The notes under the pieces: model-generated
Told to the model about the DNA's origin: nothing
The model's database searches: none
What the model saw: only the letters and a program-made list of their open reading frames with translations
Assembly (NCBI GenBank): GCA_023252335.1
Contig: JAJPEA010000011.1
Coordinates: 1 to 19,428, forward strand
DNA from: Nitrosotalea sp.
GTDB taxonomy: Archaea; Thermoproteota; Nitrososphaeria; Nitrososphaerales; Nitrosopumilaceae
Reading direction: 5' to 3'
Length of the DNA stretch: 19,428 nucleotides
Shown: positions 1 to 7,257 of the stretch, in pieces
Layout of the letters: each line of letters begins with the position of its first letter
How positions within the stretch are numbered: position 1 is the stretch's first letter
Translations under genes and position numbers: made by a program

Positions 1-89
1 GTGAAAAATCACTACTTGAGAGGATCTGCTAGAAACAATTTTTTTAATTATTTAGAATCAATATTGTACGTGACGTTATCTAAACCAGA

Positions 90-2120
90 TTATGGAAGTT
101 TTGGTAGCAAGATAGCTAGTCCGCCAGGTATGGGTGATGGTCCTGCCAAATAAGTTGCAGTAGTGGCAGTGTTTGATGGCAAACTGGTGCCAATTGCATT
201 GATTGCAGAGACTTGGTACGAATAATTCACAAGAGGAAGCAATCCAGTATCAGTGTAGGTAGTAGATGTACTGCCTGTGTTGGATACAATGGTAGACCAC
301 GAGCCGCCATTAGTGGATCTTTGAATCTGATAGCCAATTACTGGCGATCCTCCGTCACTTGCAGGTGCATTCCAGCTAAGATTGATTGTAGAGATTTGTG
401 TAGAAGATGCAGCAAGCCCAGTTGGCGGTTGCGGTACAGTTGCTGTAATGCCGCTACTAGTTGTAGCAGATGAAGTGTTTGATGGCAAACTGGTGCCAAT
501 TGCATTGATTGCAGATACTCTGTACGTATAGGTCGTACTAGGAGCAAGTCCAGTATCAGAATATGCAGTGGAAGTAGAACCAGTGTTGGATACTATGGTA
601 CTCCATGTTGTACCACTGTCTGTTGATCTTTCAATCATGTATCCTGTAATGGCAGAACCGCCATTGTCACTTGGTGCACTCCAGGACAAGTTTATTGCGG
701 AAGATGATGTTGCGCTAGCAGCAAGTCCGGTTGGTGGTTGTGGCACAGTTGTTGTAATGCTGCTGCTAGTTGTAGCAGATGCGGTGTTTGACGGAGAGCT
801 AACACCTACGGAATTGATTGCAGATACGCGATAAGTGTAAGCAGTACTTGGAGATAATCCAGTATCAGAGTATGTTGTGGAAGTAGAACCAGTGTTGGAT
901 ACTATGGTACTCCATGTAGAGCCATCAGGCGAGCGCTCTATCTGGTATCCGGTGATTGCAGAACCACCATTATCTGATGGTGCAGTCCATGATAGGTTGA
1001 TTTGAGATGACGATGTAGAAGTTGCAGAGAGATTTGTAGGTGGCTGCGGTACAGTTGCAGTTCCTCTTACTGTTCCTGAAGATACCGAGAAGGTGTCACC
1101 ACCATAGATGCTCTCAGGGTTTGATGCAATGACATTGCCACTTGAATCACTTACCTGAATTGTTGCATTAAGTGGGAAATGATATTTTCCAATGTCAAGT
1201 GTTGCAGTACCAGTTGTTACAGCAGAGCTTGTCAAAGTAGTGCCAGATGAATCAATCAAAGATACTGTTGCAGCATTTGACGGATTGTTTGTGACTAGGA
1301 TCTTTTCATCAGTTGTTGCGTAATAATCCTTGAAGATACCATACCTCATCTGGTTATAGTAAGAGTTCATCGTTTGCAAATAGTAATCAAATGGAGCAGG
1401 CATTCCAAGTGAGAGTGTATTGCTAGAATACACCATGACTCCATCCACGTAGAGTTTTAGATAGTTGGAACCATTGGTGATTACAGTACATTCCCTTGTC
1501 AAAGGTTGGTTTGGACTAGTATCCACCCATAATGTATCAAAGTTTGAGGCTTCTATTGCATCTCCATAGCCGTGAACTAGTGTCCAATAGGTTCCATCAG
1601 AGTTTGTTATTGCAGCACAGTCAAGATAATTTACTACTCCACTTGTTGTCATGATTTCTAGCTGGTTTTGAAAGTCATTGTGTAGTACCGGTTGGTTTGT
1701 TGCAGTAAGTGTAGCGTGAACTAGCAATGCAGTTGTACTAGGTGAGACTGCATAATATCCGGAATAGCTTCCATCACCGAATTGAGTTGGGTCAGGTCCT
1801 GGTTCTCCAATGTGTAATCCTTGTGAATCTTTGTAAATGTCATATGCCGTGTTTTTTTCAGATACTGCGGTTCCGTAATAATTCCAGTATCTAGTGTCTG
1901 ACAAGACCTGTTGTTTTGTCTCAGTCTGGTTGTCTAGTGGATCAGATGCAACAAGGCCTGATTTTGTTTTAGTTATCGAATATGTTGCAGATGCGTATAT
2001 TCCGTGTGACAACATCCCAAATGAAAACAGCATAATTGCAGCAAAAGACAGGGCAAGAAATTGCTTACCAATGACATCATGTTTTCTTGCAAGTCTTGCC
2101 AACTCTATGTCATAGGTCAC
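90..2120 (-). CDS. secreted or anchored LamG-like / triple FN3 surface protein
   Basis: 676 aa. Residues 1-19 are cytosolic-looking and 20-45 form one hydrophobic segment (signal anchor or signal peptide). Residues about 85-275 resemble a concanavalin/LamG-like beta-sandwich (YLKLYVDGVMVYSS and LWVD motifs), 275-350 a small Ig-like stretch, then three fibronectin type III domains at about 357-450, 459-553 and 562-655, each opening with VPQPPTxLxA and carrying the YTYRVSAIN motif. The FN3 units repeat every ~103 codons and share a 41-nt identical stretch (568-608 and 877-917). Probable role: cell-surface adhesion or carbohydrate/polymer contact; no catalytic residues are seen. The start used is GTG at 2120, preceded by AGGTGAT directly against the codon. 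A TATA-like site at 2133-2138 is too close for a leaderless start there, so a slightly downstream TTG start is possible. Ends with a short hydrophobic tail and TAA. Confidence 0.88.
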   Translation of the reverse strand: MTYDIELARLARKHDVIGKQFLALSFAAIMLFSFGMLSHGIYASATYSITKTKSGLVASDPLDNQTETKQQVLSDTRYWNYYGTAVSEKNTAYDIYKDSQGLHIGEPGPDPTQFGDGSYSGYYAVSPSTTALLVHATLTATNQPVLHNDFQNQLEIMTTSGVVNYLDCAAITNSDGTYWTLVHGYGDAIEASNFDTLWVDTSPNQPLTRECTVITNGSNYLKLYVDGVMVYSSNTLSLGMPAPFDYYLQTMNSYYNQMRYGIFKDYYATTDEKILVTNNPSNAATVSLIDSSGTTLTSSAVTTGTATLDIGKYHFPLNATIQVSDSSGNVIASNPESIYGGDTFSVSSGTVRGTATVPQPPTNLSATSTSSSQINLSWTAPSDNGGSAITGYQIERSPDGSTWSTIVSNTGSTSTTYSDTGLSPSTAYTYRVSAINSVGVSSPSNTASATTSSSITTTVPQPPTGLAASATSSSAINLSWSAPSDNGGSAITGYMIERSTDSGTTWSTIVSNTGSTSTAYSDTGLAPSTTYTYRVSAINAIGTSLPSNTSSATTSSGITATVPQPPTGLAASSTQISTINLSWNAPASDGGSPVIGYQIQRSTNGGSWSTIVSNTGSTSTTYTDTGLLPLVNYSYQVSAINAIGTSLPSNTATTATYLAGPSPIPGGLAILLPKLP

Positions 2121-2215
2121 ATCACCTATCTGAATATACTAGGTTTATTCTGTAAGACTTGTACATTTTTTTTCTATCAAGAATTAATTGGAAAAATACT
2201 GCCACTAGTATGTGG

Positions 2216-2220
2216 AAAAA
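2216..2220 (-). terminator. oligo-T terminator of the tRNA-like gene
   Basis: Five consecutive T on the minus strand begin six nt after the CCA of the tRNA-like sequence. Short T tracts are the usual archaeal transcription stop. Confidence 0.5.
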
Positions 2221-2225
2221 TATTT

Positions 2226-2302
2226 TGGTGCGGTTAAGTCGGATTCACACCGCTTCTTCTAGACTGGAAAGTCTAACGTGCAATTACGTACACCATAACC
2301 GC
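2226..2302 (-). tRNA. tRNA-like gene, probably degenerate tRNA-Gly(UCC) with encoded CCA
   Basis: Read on the minus strand from 2302, the segment folds as a 74-nt cloverleaf followed by CCA. Acceptor stem GCGGTTA/TAACCGC is 7/7 paired, U8 is present, D stem GTGT/GCAC pairs with one G-T, anticodon stem TAGAC/GTCTA is 5/5, T stem AGCGG pairs with CCG-CT across one bulged A, discriminator is A, then CCA. Departures from a normal tRNA: the D loop (ACGTAATT) lacks GG; the anticodon loop has six nt (TTTCCA) and would give UCC if one A were restored; the T loop is TGTGAAT instead of TTCRANT. A TATA box lies 25-32 nt upstream of the 5' end and a T5 tract follows. All stems survive while loops drift, so this is either a recently decayed tRNA or an expressed tRNA-like RNA. 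The Gly identity is inferred. Confidence 0.6.
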
Positions 2303-2326
2303 ATGAAATTATGTAGATGTTATACT

Positions 2327-2334
2327 TCATATAA
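2327..2334 (-). promoter_or_regulatory. TATA box of the tRNA-like gene
   Basis: Minus-strand TTATATGA lies 25-32 nt before the 5' end of the tRNA-like sequence, the standard archaeal TATA distance. It sits inside a small inverted repeat, GTTATA-N5-TATAAC (2319-2335). Confidence 0.45.
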
Positions 2335-2371
2335 CTTGTCTAAGAATTGTATAGAATGAGTCTCTAGTGAC

Positions 2372-2483
2372 AATATACAAAATCATCATGTGAAAATAAT
2401 ATACACAATCATCATGTGAAAATAATATACACAATCATCATGTGAAAATAATATACACAATCATCATGTGAAAATAATATACA
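2372..2483. repeat. 26-bp tandem repeat, 4 full copies plus 8 bp
   Basis: Copies start at 2372, 2398, 2424 and 2450, with a partial copy at 2476-2483. The unit reads AATATACACAATCATCATGT then GAAAAT. Copies 2-4 are identical; copy 1 differs at one base (A for C at its ninth position). Copies abut without spacers. The array lies between two surface-protein genes and upstream of the tRNA-like gene. Near-identity points to recent slippage or amplification; a protein-binding role is possible but unproven. Confidence 0.95.
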
Positions 2484-2517
2484 GTTTTACGTATACAAAA
2501 ACTAGTGTGCTATGTAT

Positions 2518-2523
2518 AAAAAA
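2518..2523 (-). terminator. oligo-T terminator of the 395-aa gene
   Basis: Six T on the minus strand begin two nt after the TAG stop of the coiled-coil/Ig-repeat gene. Confidence 0.5.
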
Positions 2524-2524
2524 T

Positions 2525-3712
2525 CTAGGATTGTATGTAGATAGAGAGCGTCTTGCTCTGCGATAAATTGGATATAGTTACAGCCCAGTTGCCAGTCTCA
2601 TAGGATTGGCCAATTGAGAAATATAATGAATACGTACCATCAGAGTTTGTAGTCGTGGTTGTTGTGTGTGTTAACCCAGATGGACTAGTAAGAACTCCAG
2701 TAACAGTCGTACTTGGCTGACCTGTTCCAGTTACCTGCATCAAGTCACCTCTTTGATATATGCTCTTGTCAGCCTGTGCAGTAAATGTAACTGTACTTGA
2801 GCTGCCAGTACCAATGGATATGTCAAGAGATTTACTTTGACCTAGATTTGTCACAACTATGCCCCAGTTTCCTGTTTCATATGGCTGCACTGGAGAGAAG
2901 AACATGGCATACGAGCCGTCAGATTGTATTGTAGTTGTAGTGGAATAGGTTTTTCCAGATGGGCTAGTAAGAACTCCAGTAATCGAACTGCCCACCTGAC
3001 CTGATCCAGATACCTGGATAAGATCACCTGTGTTGTATACTGCCTTGTCAGTTTGTGCAGTGAATACACCAGAAGTTGTAGTGGTAGTAGTACTACTTGG
3101 AGCAACAATTGAAAGGGATTGTGAGATGGCTTGTTGATCTGAGATTACTTTGACTTGATAATTTCCAAGTGGTAATGCAGTAGAGAGCTGCATCGAATAT
3201 GATACTCTACCAGTTGAATCAGACCATATTGTTTTGTGCAATACAACAAACCCAGTGTTGTCAAGTAATTCCACATCTACTGTTTTTTGTGGATTTGCAC
3301 CAATTGCAGTAACTTGTATAGCATCAGTTTGCAAGTAGTTTGACTTGTCCAGTACAACTGCAAGCGAGGCATATGTTGGATATGTGGTCAAGGCAGCAGG
3401 CTGTATTGTAGTAGAGTTGGTTGCAAGATTTGTTAATTTTCCGTTAATGTCTGCAACGTTATTCTTCAGAGTATCAAGAACAGCAAGATTGGTGCTCATC
3501 GTGTTAATCTGCGAATTGATTGAATTAACTTGAGAATTTATAGAATCAACTTGTGTTTTTAGAGAATCAAGCTCCGTTGTATAATCAGGTATTTTGACCT
3601 GCTCAGGTTTTGCCTGGATCTGCGTGTTTATTGTCAGTATGCCATATACTGCAGCAGATGTCGCAAGCAGTGTTAACACGCCAAGTGTTATAACTGCATA
3701 GTCTCTTATCAC
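2525..3712 (-). CDS. membrane-anchored coiled-coil protein with three Ig/MG2-like repeats
   Basis: 395 aa. Hydrophobic anchor at residues 8-28. A heptad-rich segment at about 45-98 (repeated VNSINSQ-type units) predicts a coiled coil. Three beta-sandwich repeats follow at about 115-203, 216-300 and 308-395. The last two are close copies (DKxxYxxGDLxQVxGxGQ, GVLTSPSG, YETGNW), resembling the macroglobulin MG2/Ig-like domains common in archaeal surface proteins; a Thr/Ser-rich linker at 205-214 could be glycosylated. It probably extends from the membrane as a stalk. Start is GTG at 3712, with TATA (3732-3740) 20-28 nt upstream, so the mRNA is likely leaderless. The function of the repeats (adhesion or S-layer contact) is inferred. 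Confidence 0.88.
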   Translation of the reverse strand: MIRDYAVITLGVLTLLATSAAVYGILTINTQIQAKPEQVKIPDYTTELDSLKTQVDSINSQVNSINSQINTMSTNLAVLDTLKNNVADINGKLTNLATNSTTIQPAALTTYPTYASLAVVLDKSNYLQTDAIQVTAIGANPQKTVDVELLDNTGFVVLHKTIWSDSTGRVSYSMQLSTALPLGNYQVKVISDQQAISQSLSIVAPSSTTTTTTSGVFTAQTDKAVYNTGDLIQVSGSGQVGSSITGVLTSPSGKTYSTTTTIQSDGSYAMFFSPVQPYETGNWGIVVTNLGQSKSLDISIGTGSSSTVTFTAQADKSIYQRGDLMQVTGTGQPSTTVTGVLTSPSGLTHTTTTTTNSDGTYSLYFSIGQSYETGNWAVTISNLSQSKTLSIYIQS

Positions 3713-3731
3713 GGGCAGTATTGCGTTTTCG

Positions 3732-3740
3732 AAATATATA
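3732..3740 (-). promoter_or_regulatory. TATA box, leaderless promoter of the 395-aa gene
   Basis: Minus-strand TATATATTT at -28 to -20 of the GTG start, placing transcription start at or beside the start codon. Confidence 0.6.
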
Positions 3741-3834
3741 GGACATGCTACTCTTTTATCAGTTACATAGTAACATTATGTTGCCGTATTATGAATTGGT
3801 TCTACTGGAAATATGAGACATGTTATTAAATTTG

Positions 3835-3853
3835 ACTCATCGCTGTGATGAGT
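3835..3853. promoter_or_regulatory. inverted repeat, candidate operator of the winged-helix gene
   Basis: Perfect 7-bp arms ACTCATC and GATGAGT around GCTGT. It sits 64-82 nt before the regulator's ATG, just after an AT-rich TATTAAA stretch (3824-3830), where a dimeric winged-helix protein could control its own promoter. Autoregulation is inferred. Confidence 0.4.
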
Positions 3854-3916
3854 AATAGTCTCAGATAAAACTTTTCGATCAAAGATAATAACTAGAGTGC
3901 ACTAGGACAAGTTTCA

Positions 3917-4249
3917 ATGACATCAACAGATACGATGGCTAGTATAGAATCAAGTGTACCGTTCACAAGACATCGACATAGAACCGCATTAGGCATTACT
4001 TGTGACATACTTCAAGTATGTGTTGATGCAGGCATGGACGGCATATCCATAACCAAAATATCTCAAAAAGCAAACCTATCTCACAATGCAGTAATGCGTA
4101 ACTGCAAGAAACTCATTGATGCAGGCATGATACGCACTAGTAGAATTAAAACCAAGTACATTTTTGCCACTACGGAAAAGGGAATAAAATTTTATCAAGA
4201 ACTTCAAAAATTTCAGGATATCATAAGAGAAGTAAACATAAGATACTAA
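3917..4249 (+). CDS. ArnR1-type winged helix-turn-helix transcriptional regulator
   Basis: 110 aa, cytosolic. Residues about 24-95 form a winged helix: helix 1 ITCDILQVCVDAG, a HTH with ISITKISQKANLSHNAVMRNCKKLIDAG (split over 43-70), and a wing ending YIFATTEKGIKF. This layout, including the TTEKG wing signature, matches the ArnR1-like HTH family (often a single-domain regulator of ~90-110 aa). A short charged C-terminal helix (91-108) may mediate dimerization. It is divergent from the 395-aa surface protein gene and has a 7-bp inverted repeat upstream, so it may regulate itself or that neighbour. Start ATG at 3917; Met7 is a possible alternative. An AT-rich GATAATA at -33 to -27 could be its TATA box. 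The effector is unknown. Confidence 0.88.
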   Translation: MTSTDTMASIESSVPFTRHRHRTALGITCDILQVCVDAGMDGISITKISQKANLSHNAVMRNCKKLIDAGMIRTSRIKTKYIFATTEKGIKFYQELQKFQDIIREVNIRY

Positions 4250-4335
4250 TTTCTTAATTTCAAAGATTGGAAATATCTTAAACGCTGCCAGGTACCGGTT
4301 CGTTTTAAAAAATATTCAAATTCCCAGCCTACCAG

Positions 4336-4655
4336 TGCACAACCTAAGATTTTTTCTTTACTAGAAAAAAACCAATGACAAACAATGTGCAACAATATAG
4401 AGACCGTGGATGCAGATTGACCACTCTACATGGTTTGTTATTCCACGATCTACTTGATGTATTTGTACACTAGGCTGAATATATCAAATAGTGTGTTTGG
4501 TTCAAACATACTTTCATAATTCATCTAGTTTTTTACAATAAACAAACACACTCTTTTCTATTCAGATATACAATCAATATTGCAGATTCTCTACAAGCGG
4601 AAAGTTCTAAGGGAAAAATCCCTCAAGAACAACCGCACTTGAATCTGATTTTTTT
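4336..4655 (+). ncRNA. candidate structured non-coding transcript
   Basis: No convincing protein gene fills 4250-4750. A TATA-like TTTTAAAAAATATT lies at 4303-4316, so transcription could begin near 4336. Hairpin A: CGTGGA (4405-4410)/TCCACG (4442-4447) enclosing ACCA/TGGT. Hairpin B: CAGATTC (4583-4589)/GAATCTG (4641-4647), GCGG/CCGC, GTTCT/AGAAC and GGGA/TCCC, nested with small internal loops and an AAAA tetraloop, followed by T7. This has the shape of a terminator or stable 3' end. A 32-codon ORF (4375-4473) overlaps hairpin A but has no other support. It could instead be a long 3' UTR of the regulator gene. No known RNA family is recognised. Confidence 0.35.
4583..4655 (+). terminator. 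long imperfect hairpin with T7 tail
   Basis: Four nested stems of 7, 4, 5 and 4 bp (20 paired bases per arm) end at 4647, then A and seven T. The form resembles an intrinsic terminator on the plus strand, 330 bp past the nearest plus-strand stop codon. Confidence 0.5.
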
Positions 4656-4750
4656 CACATATCATGATTTTTGCAACAGTTTTGATAAAAATTACAATGA
4701 TTGTAAGCCCTTAATAGTTAAACCACATATGACTAGTTCCTATCTTAGAC

Positions 4751-5149
4751 CTATGTTGGTACAAGTATTTTGTCTATTGCCTTGAATATTTCACTCATCT
4801 CAATTGGTTTTTTAATAATTGCTTTTACCGTATCCCCTAATGTATTGGCTTCAAAATGCGAACCAGATACCAATATTATTTTTCCACTAGGATCAAACTC
4901 TTTTATTTTTTCTATTGCATAAAGACCATCATATTCAGGCATCAGATAATCAAGGAATACAAAATCCGGATGGTGCATTTTATACAATTCAACTGCCTCT
5001 TTGCCGTTGATACCATTTGCAACCACTTTGATGTCGTTCATCTGTAACAGTTCAATGAAGATTTCTCTCACATCCGAATCATCGTCTACTACAATGGCTT
5101 TAATCTTCACGCGGTCGTTGCTAGGTGATTTTTTGCTCTCAGCAGACAT
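4751..5149 (-). CDS. CheY-like single-domain response regulator
   Basis: 132 aa. A receiver domain fills residues 17-130 with no output domain. Acidic pocket VVDDD (21-24), phospho-acceptor Asp67 in FLDYLMP, Ser95 in LVSGS, and Lys114 in KKP are all present, so phosphorylation should work. A 14-residue polar leader precedes the domain. It lies 115 bp downstream of a histidine kinase on the same strand, its likely partner. As a stand-alone receiver it would act by protein contact (a phosphorelay or another effector) rather than by binding DNA. Start ATG at 5149; an AT-rich stretch (5150-5178) upstream can supply its own TATA, so it may be transcribed separately from the kinase. Confidence 0.93.
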   Translation of the reverse strand: MSAESKKSPSNDRVKIKAIVVDDDSDVREIFIELLQMNDIKVVANGINGKEAVELYKMHHPDFVFLDYLMPEYDGLYAIEKIKEFDPSGKIILVSGSHFEANTLGDTVKAIIKKPIEMSEIFKAIDKILVPT

Positions 5150-5264
5150 GAATTATTTAATATTAAATTATAAAATAACAATAGCTTGTACAAGACCTAC
5201 AAACAATTCGTATCACATCAATACGAAAACTAGTCAGAAATTACACATGATTCCAAGTCTTGGC

Positions 5265-6356
5265 TCAAATGCCTTGATAGATTCTCGATTTTTGTGGCAT
5301 ATTCTTTGGAAGTTTTATGGTAAATACAGTTGGAGGTGACTTGACTAAAATTATTCCCCCGTGTTGCTCTACAATATTTTTACATATTGAAAGACCTAGT
5401 CCTGTTCCAGTCTGTTTAGTTGTAAACAATGGATCAAATATCTTTGGAACTACCGTGGAAGGTATTCCATGCCCACTATCTTCGAATTCTATTGCAACAT
5501 CATGACCAAGATCAGTCATACGAATCTTTACCTCTCCATTGTCATCAGTAGCTTGAATTGCATTTAGTATAATGTTTGAAAAAACGGCTTCAAGTTTTCT
5601 AGAATCACATGTAACAGAAACATCATTTGCTGGAAGATATATTTTGACATTAGGAGGAATCAGTATGACATTAATTGCACTCTCCATTATAGAGCGCAAC
5701 GATGTTACTTGCAATATCATATCAGTTTTTTTCACAAAGTCTAGTACATCATCAATCTGATGTGCCATACGTTGAACTGCTCTCTTGAATCTTGCAACAT
5801 GTTGTAATCGCTCTTCAATTTTCATATTTGGCTTGCCAGACATTACATCCATGGTGTTTTTTATGACTGAGAGTGGGTTTCGTAGGTCGTGTGCCAATCT
5901 AGCTGAGAGCTCTCCAATTATAGCAAATTTTTCTGCCTTGACTAGATCTTGTGTAGTCTCATCCAATCGTTTTGCAAGAAAATCACGCTGTAGTGACAAC
6001 TCTTTTTCTTTTTGAGTGACATGCTCTAACTTTTCTTTCAATTCCAAACTTACATTATTGTTGTGAATTGTCTTTCTTTCAAGTTCTTGATTTGCCATTT
6101 TCAACTCTTCATTTTTCCTATTCAGTGAGGTACTTAGTTCTTGTAAAGATTTTATCCTATTTTGTAGATCGCGATTAATTTTAGAAATTTCTTTCATTTT
6201 TGAAAAAGACTCGTTTGTAAGTAAAGTCAAGTGTCTTTCTTTTTCCATGAGTTCATTTTCAGCGGCATCTAGCTCCTTGAGCTCATCTGATACCATCCAT
6301 TCATCTGACGATTTCGTACCTGGTTCCTTTGATTGCAGAGTCACAATAATTTGCAT
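5265..6356 (-). CDS. soluble coiled-coil histidine kinase
   Basis: 363 aa with no membrane segment. Residues about 24-145 are a long charged coiled coil with no PAS or GAF domain. The dimerization/phosphoacceptor helix follows with His156 in LAHDLRNPLSVIKN, then the ATPase domain: N box around NIILNAIQA (261-269), G1 DSGHGIP (293-299), F box FDPLFTTK (307-314) and G2 GTGLGL (317-322). All catalytic motifs are intact. It should autophosphorylate and pass phosphate to the receiver protein encoded next. The absence of a sensor domain suggests the coiled coil receives the signal through a partner protein, which is inferred. Start ATG at 6356; no strong TATA was seen at the leaderless distance. 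Confidence 0.93.
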   Translation of the reverse strand: MQIIVTLQSKEPGTKSSDEWMVSDELKELDAAENELMEKERHLTLLTNESFSKMKEISKINRDLQNRIKSLQELSTSLNRKNEELKMANQELERKTIHNNNVSLELKEKLEHVTQKEKELSLQRDFLAKRLDETTQDLVKAEKFAIIGELSARLAHDLRNPLSVIKNTMDVMSGKPNMKIEERLQHVARFKRAVQRMAHQIDDVLDFVKKTDMILQVTSLRSIMESAINVILIPPNVKIYLPANDVSVTCDSRKLEAVFSNIILNAIQATDDNGEVKIRMTDLGHDVAIEFEDSGHGIPSTVVPKIFDPLFTTKQTGTGLGLSICKNIVEQHGGIILVKSPPTVFTIKLPKNMPQKSRIYQGI

Positions 6357-6538
6357 ATTATGGAGGCATTAATTGTCTAGTGTGATCAGAATTGACAAAC
6401 TGTTAGTACCTAGAAAAAGTTCCAGTCAAAAATCATGTTTGGTACAACCATCCATAACGTATGATTACAAGGTAGTTTTTACTTAGTAATTCATTATCAT
6501 TCAATAATCAGTATTGGTACATGTAATGTGATAGTCAT

Positions 6539-7219
6539 TTGCATTTTTGGTCAGGATCATATTGTTATGTTCAAGATAAAGGTAAAACATTTTTTCCAGA
6601 TCAAGTCATATCTGTATCAGATGTCATCCACATAACATCAGACTTGGGAAACCAAATCCCAGACAAATCCTGGATGCTCTATCTTTTAGAGGCATTTAAC
6701 AGAAACCAAGTTCCAATAGAACTCAACCTCATCTGTTCATTTAATGACGATGGCAAGTTTCATGCCATACTTGGAGGAGTCAATCGATACGAGTTCAAGG
6801 TCAAACCAGTGGTGAGTCATTCATACCTACGCCAAATCATTATGAAGCCTGCAAAACAAGGAATTGCATATCATCTCAAGGACAATACCACAGGCGAGGT
6901 CGATTACTTTTTTTTACAAGTAGACACAGATTCCTTTGATTTTTCCCTAGTGCAGCACTTTACAGGACTTGAATGGCACAACAAGGTTGGGGATACACCA
7001 TACCCTGCAAGATTTGAAGCAGAGATATCACATTTAGCATATGGAATAAACGACGATCCTTCTGATTTGTTATCACTTGCATATTTTCCATACAATCAAT
7101 TAATACAAAATCAAGAAGGTCTTGCTAAAAAATATCCAGTGTCTTTTTACCATAGTGGAATCAAGAATGGTTTTATCTCATACAAAATCGGACCAGAAGA
7201 ACATGGTTCTGCAGCATAG
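6539..7219 (+). CDS. hypothetical protein, probably mostly beta
   Basis: 226 aa, not recognised. No signal peptide or membrane segment. Sequence is rich in aromatic residues and alternating hydrophobic strands (for example AILGGVNRYEFKVKPVV and VDYFFLQVDTDSFDFSLVQHF), suggesting a beta-sandwich or barrel. The reading frame opens after TAA at 6524 and the only early start is TTG at 6539; the first ATG is at residue 46. The weak start makes a misplaced N-terminus or loss of an upstream part possible. It is divergent from the histidine kinase and converges on the zinc-finger gene (38 bp between stops). No function is proposed. Confidence 0.7.
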   Translation: MHFWSGSYCYVQDKGKTFFPDQVISVSDVIHITSDLGNQIPDKSWMLYLLEAFNRNQVPIELNLICSFNDDGKFHAILGGVNRYEFKVKPVVSHSYLRQIIMKPAKQGIAYHLKDNTTGEVDYFFLQVDTDSFDFSLVQHFTGLEWHNKVGDTPYPARFEAEISHLAYGINDDPSDLLSLAYFPYNQLIQNQEGLAKKYPVSFYHSGIKNGFISYKIGPEEHGSAA

Positions 7220-7257
7220 TGCTAGTTCTAGTCCAAAATTGTCCAGACTCTGACACA

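Noticed and set aside
1..152. Plus-strand open frame at the left edge
   Set aside because: It overlaps the 3' end of the FN3 gene antisense, has no visible start or motif, and is most simply a chance frame.
2226..2302. Fully functional canonical tRNA
   Set aside because: The 6-nt anticodon loop, missing D-loop GG and altered T loop are incompatible with a normal elongator tRNA.
2159..2359. 66-codon plus-strand frame
   Set aside because: Composition is not protein-like and it runs through the tRNA-like structure on the other strand.
2372..2483. CRISPR array
   Set aside because: The 26-bp units abut with no spacers and no cas genes are near.
4375..4473. 32-codon plus-strand ORF
   Set aside because: Overlaps a hairpin and lacks a TATA box or ribosome site at the right distance; kept only as a note in the ncRNA entry.
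4583..4647. Box C/D, H/ACA, RNase P or SRP RNA
   Set aside because: No kink-turn UGA/GA pairs, ACA tail or conserved core motifs of these RNAs are present.
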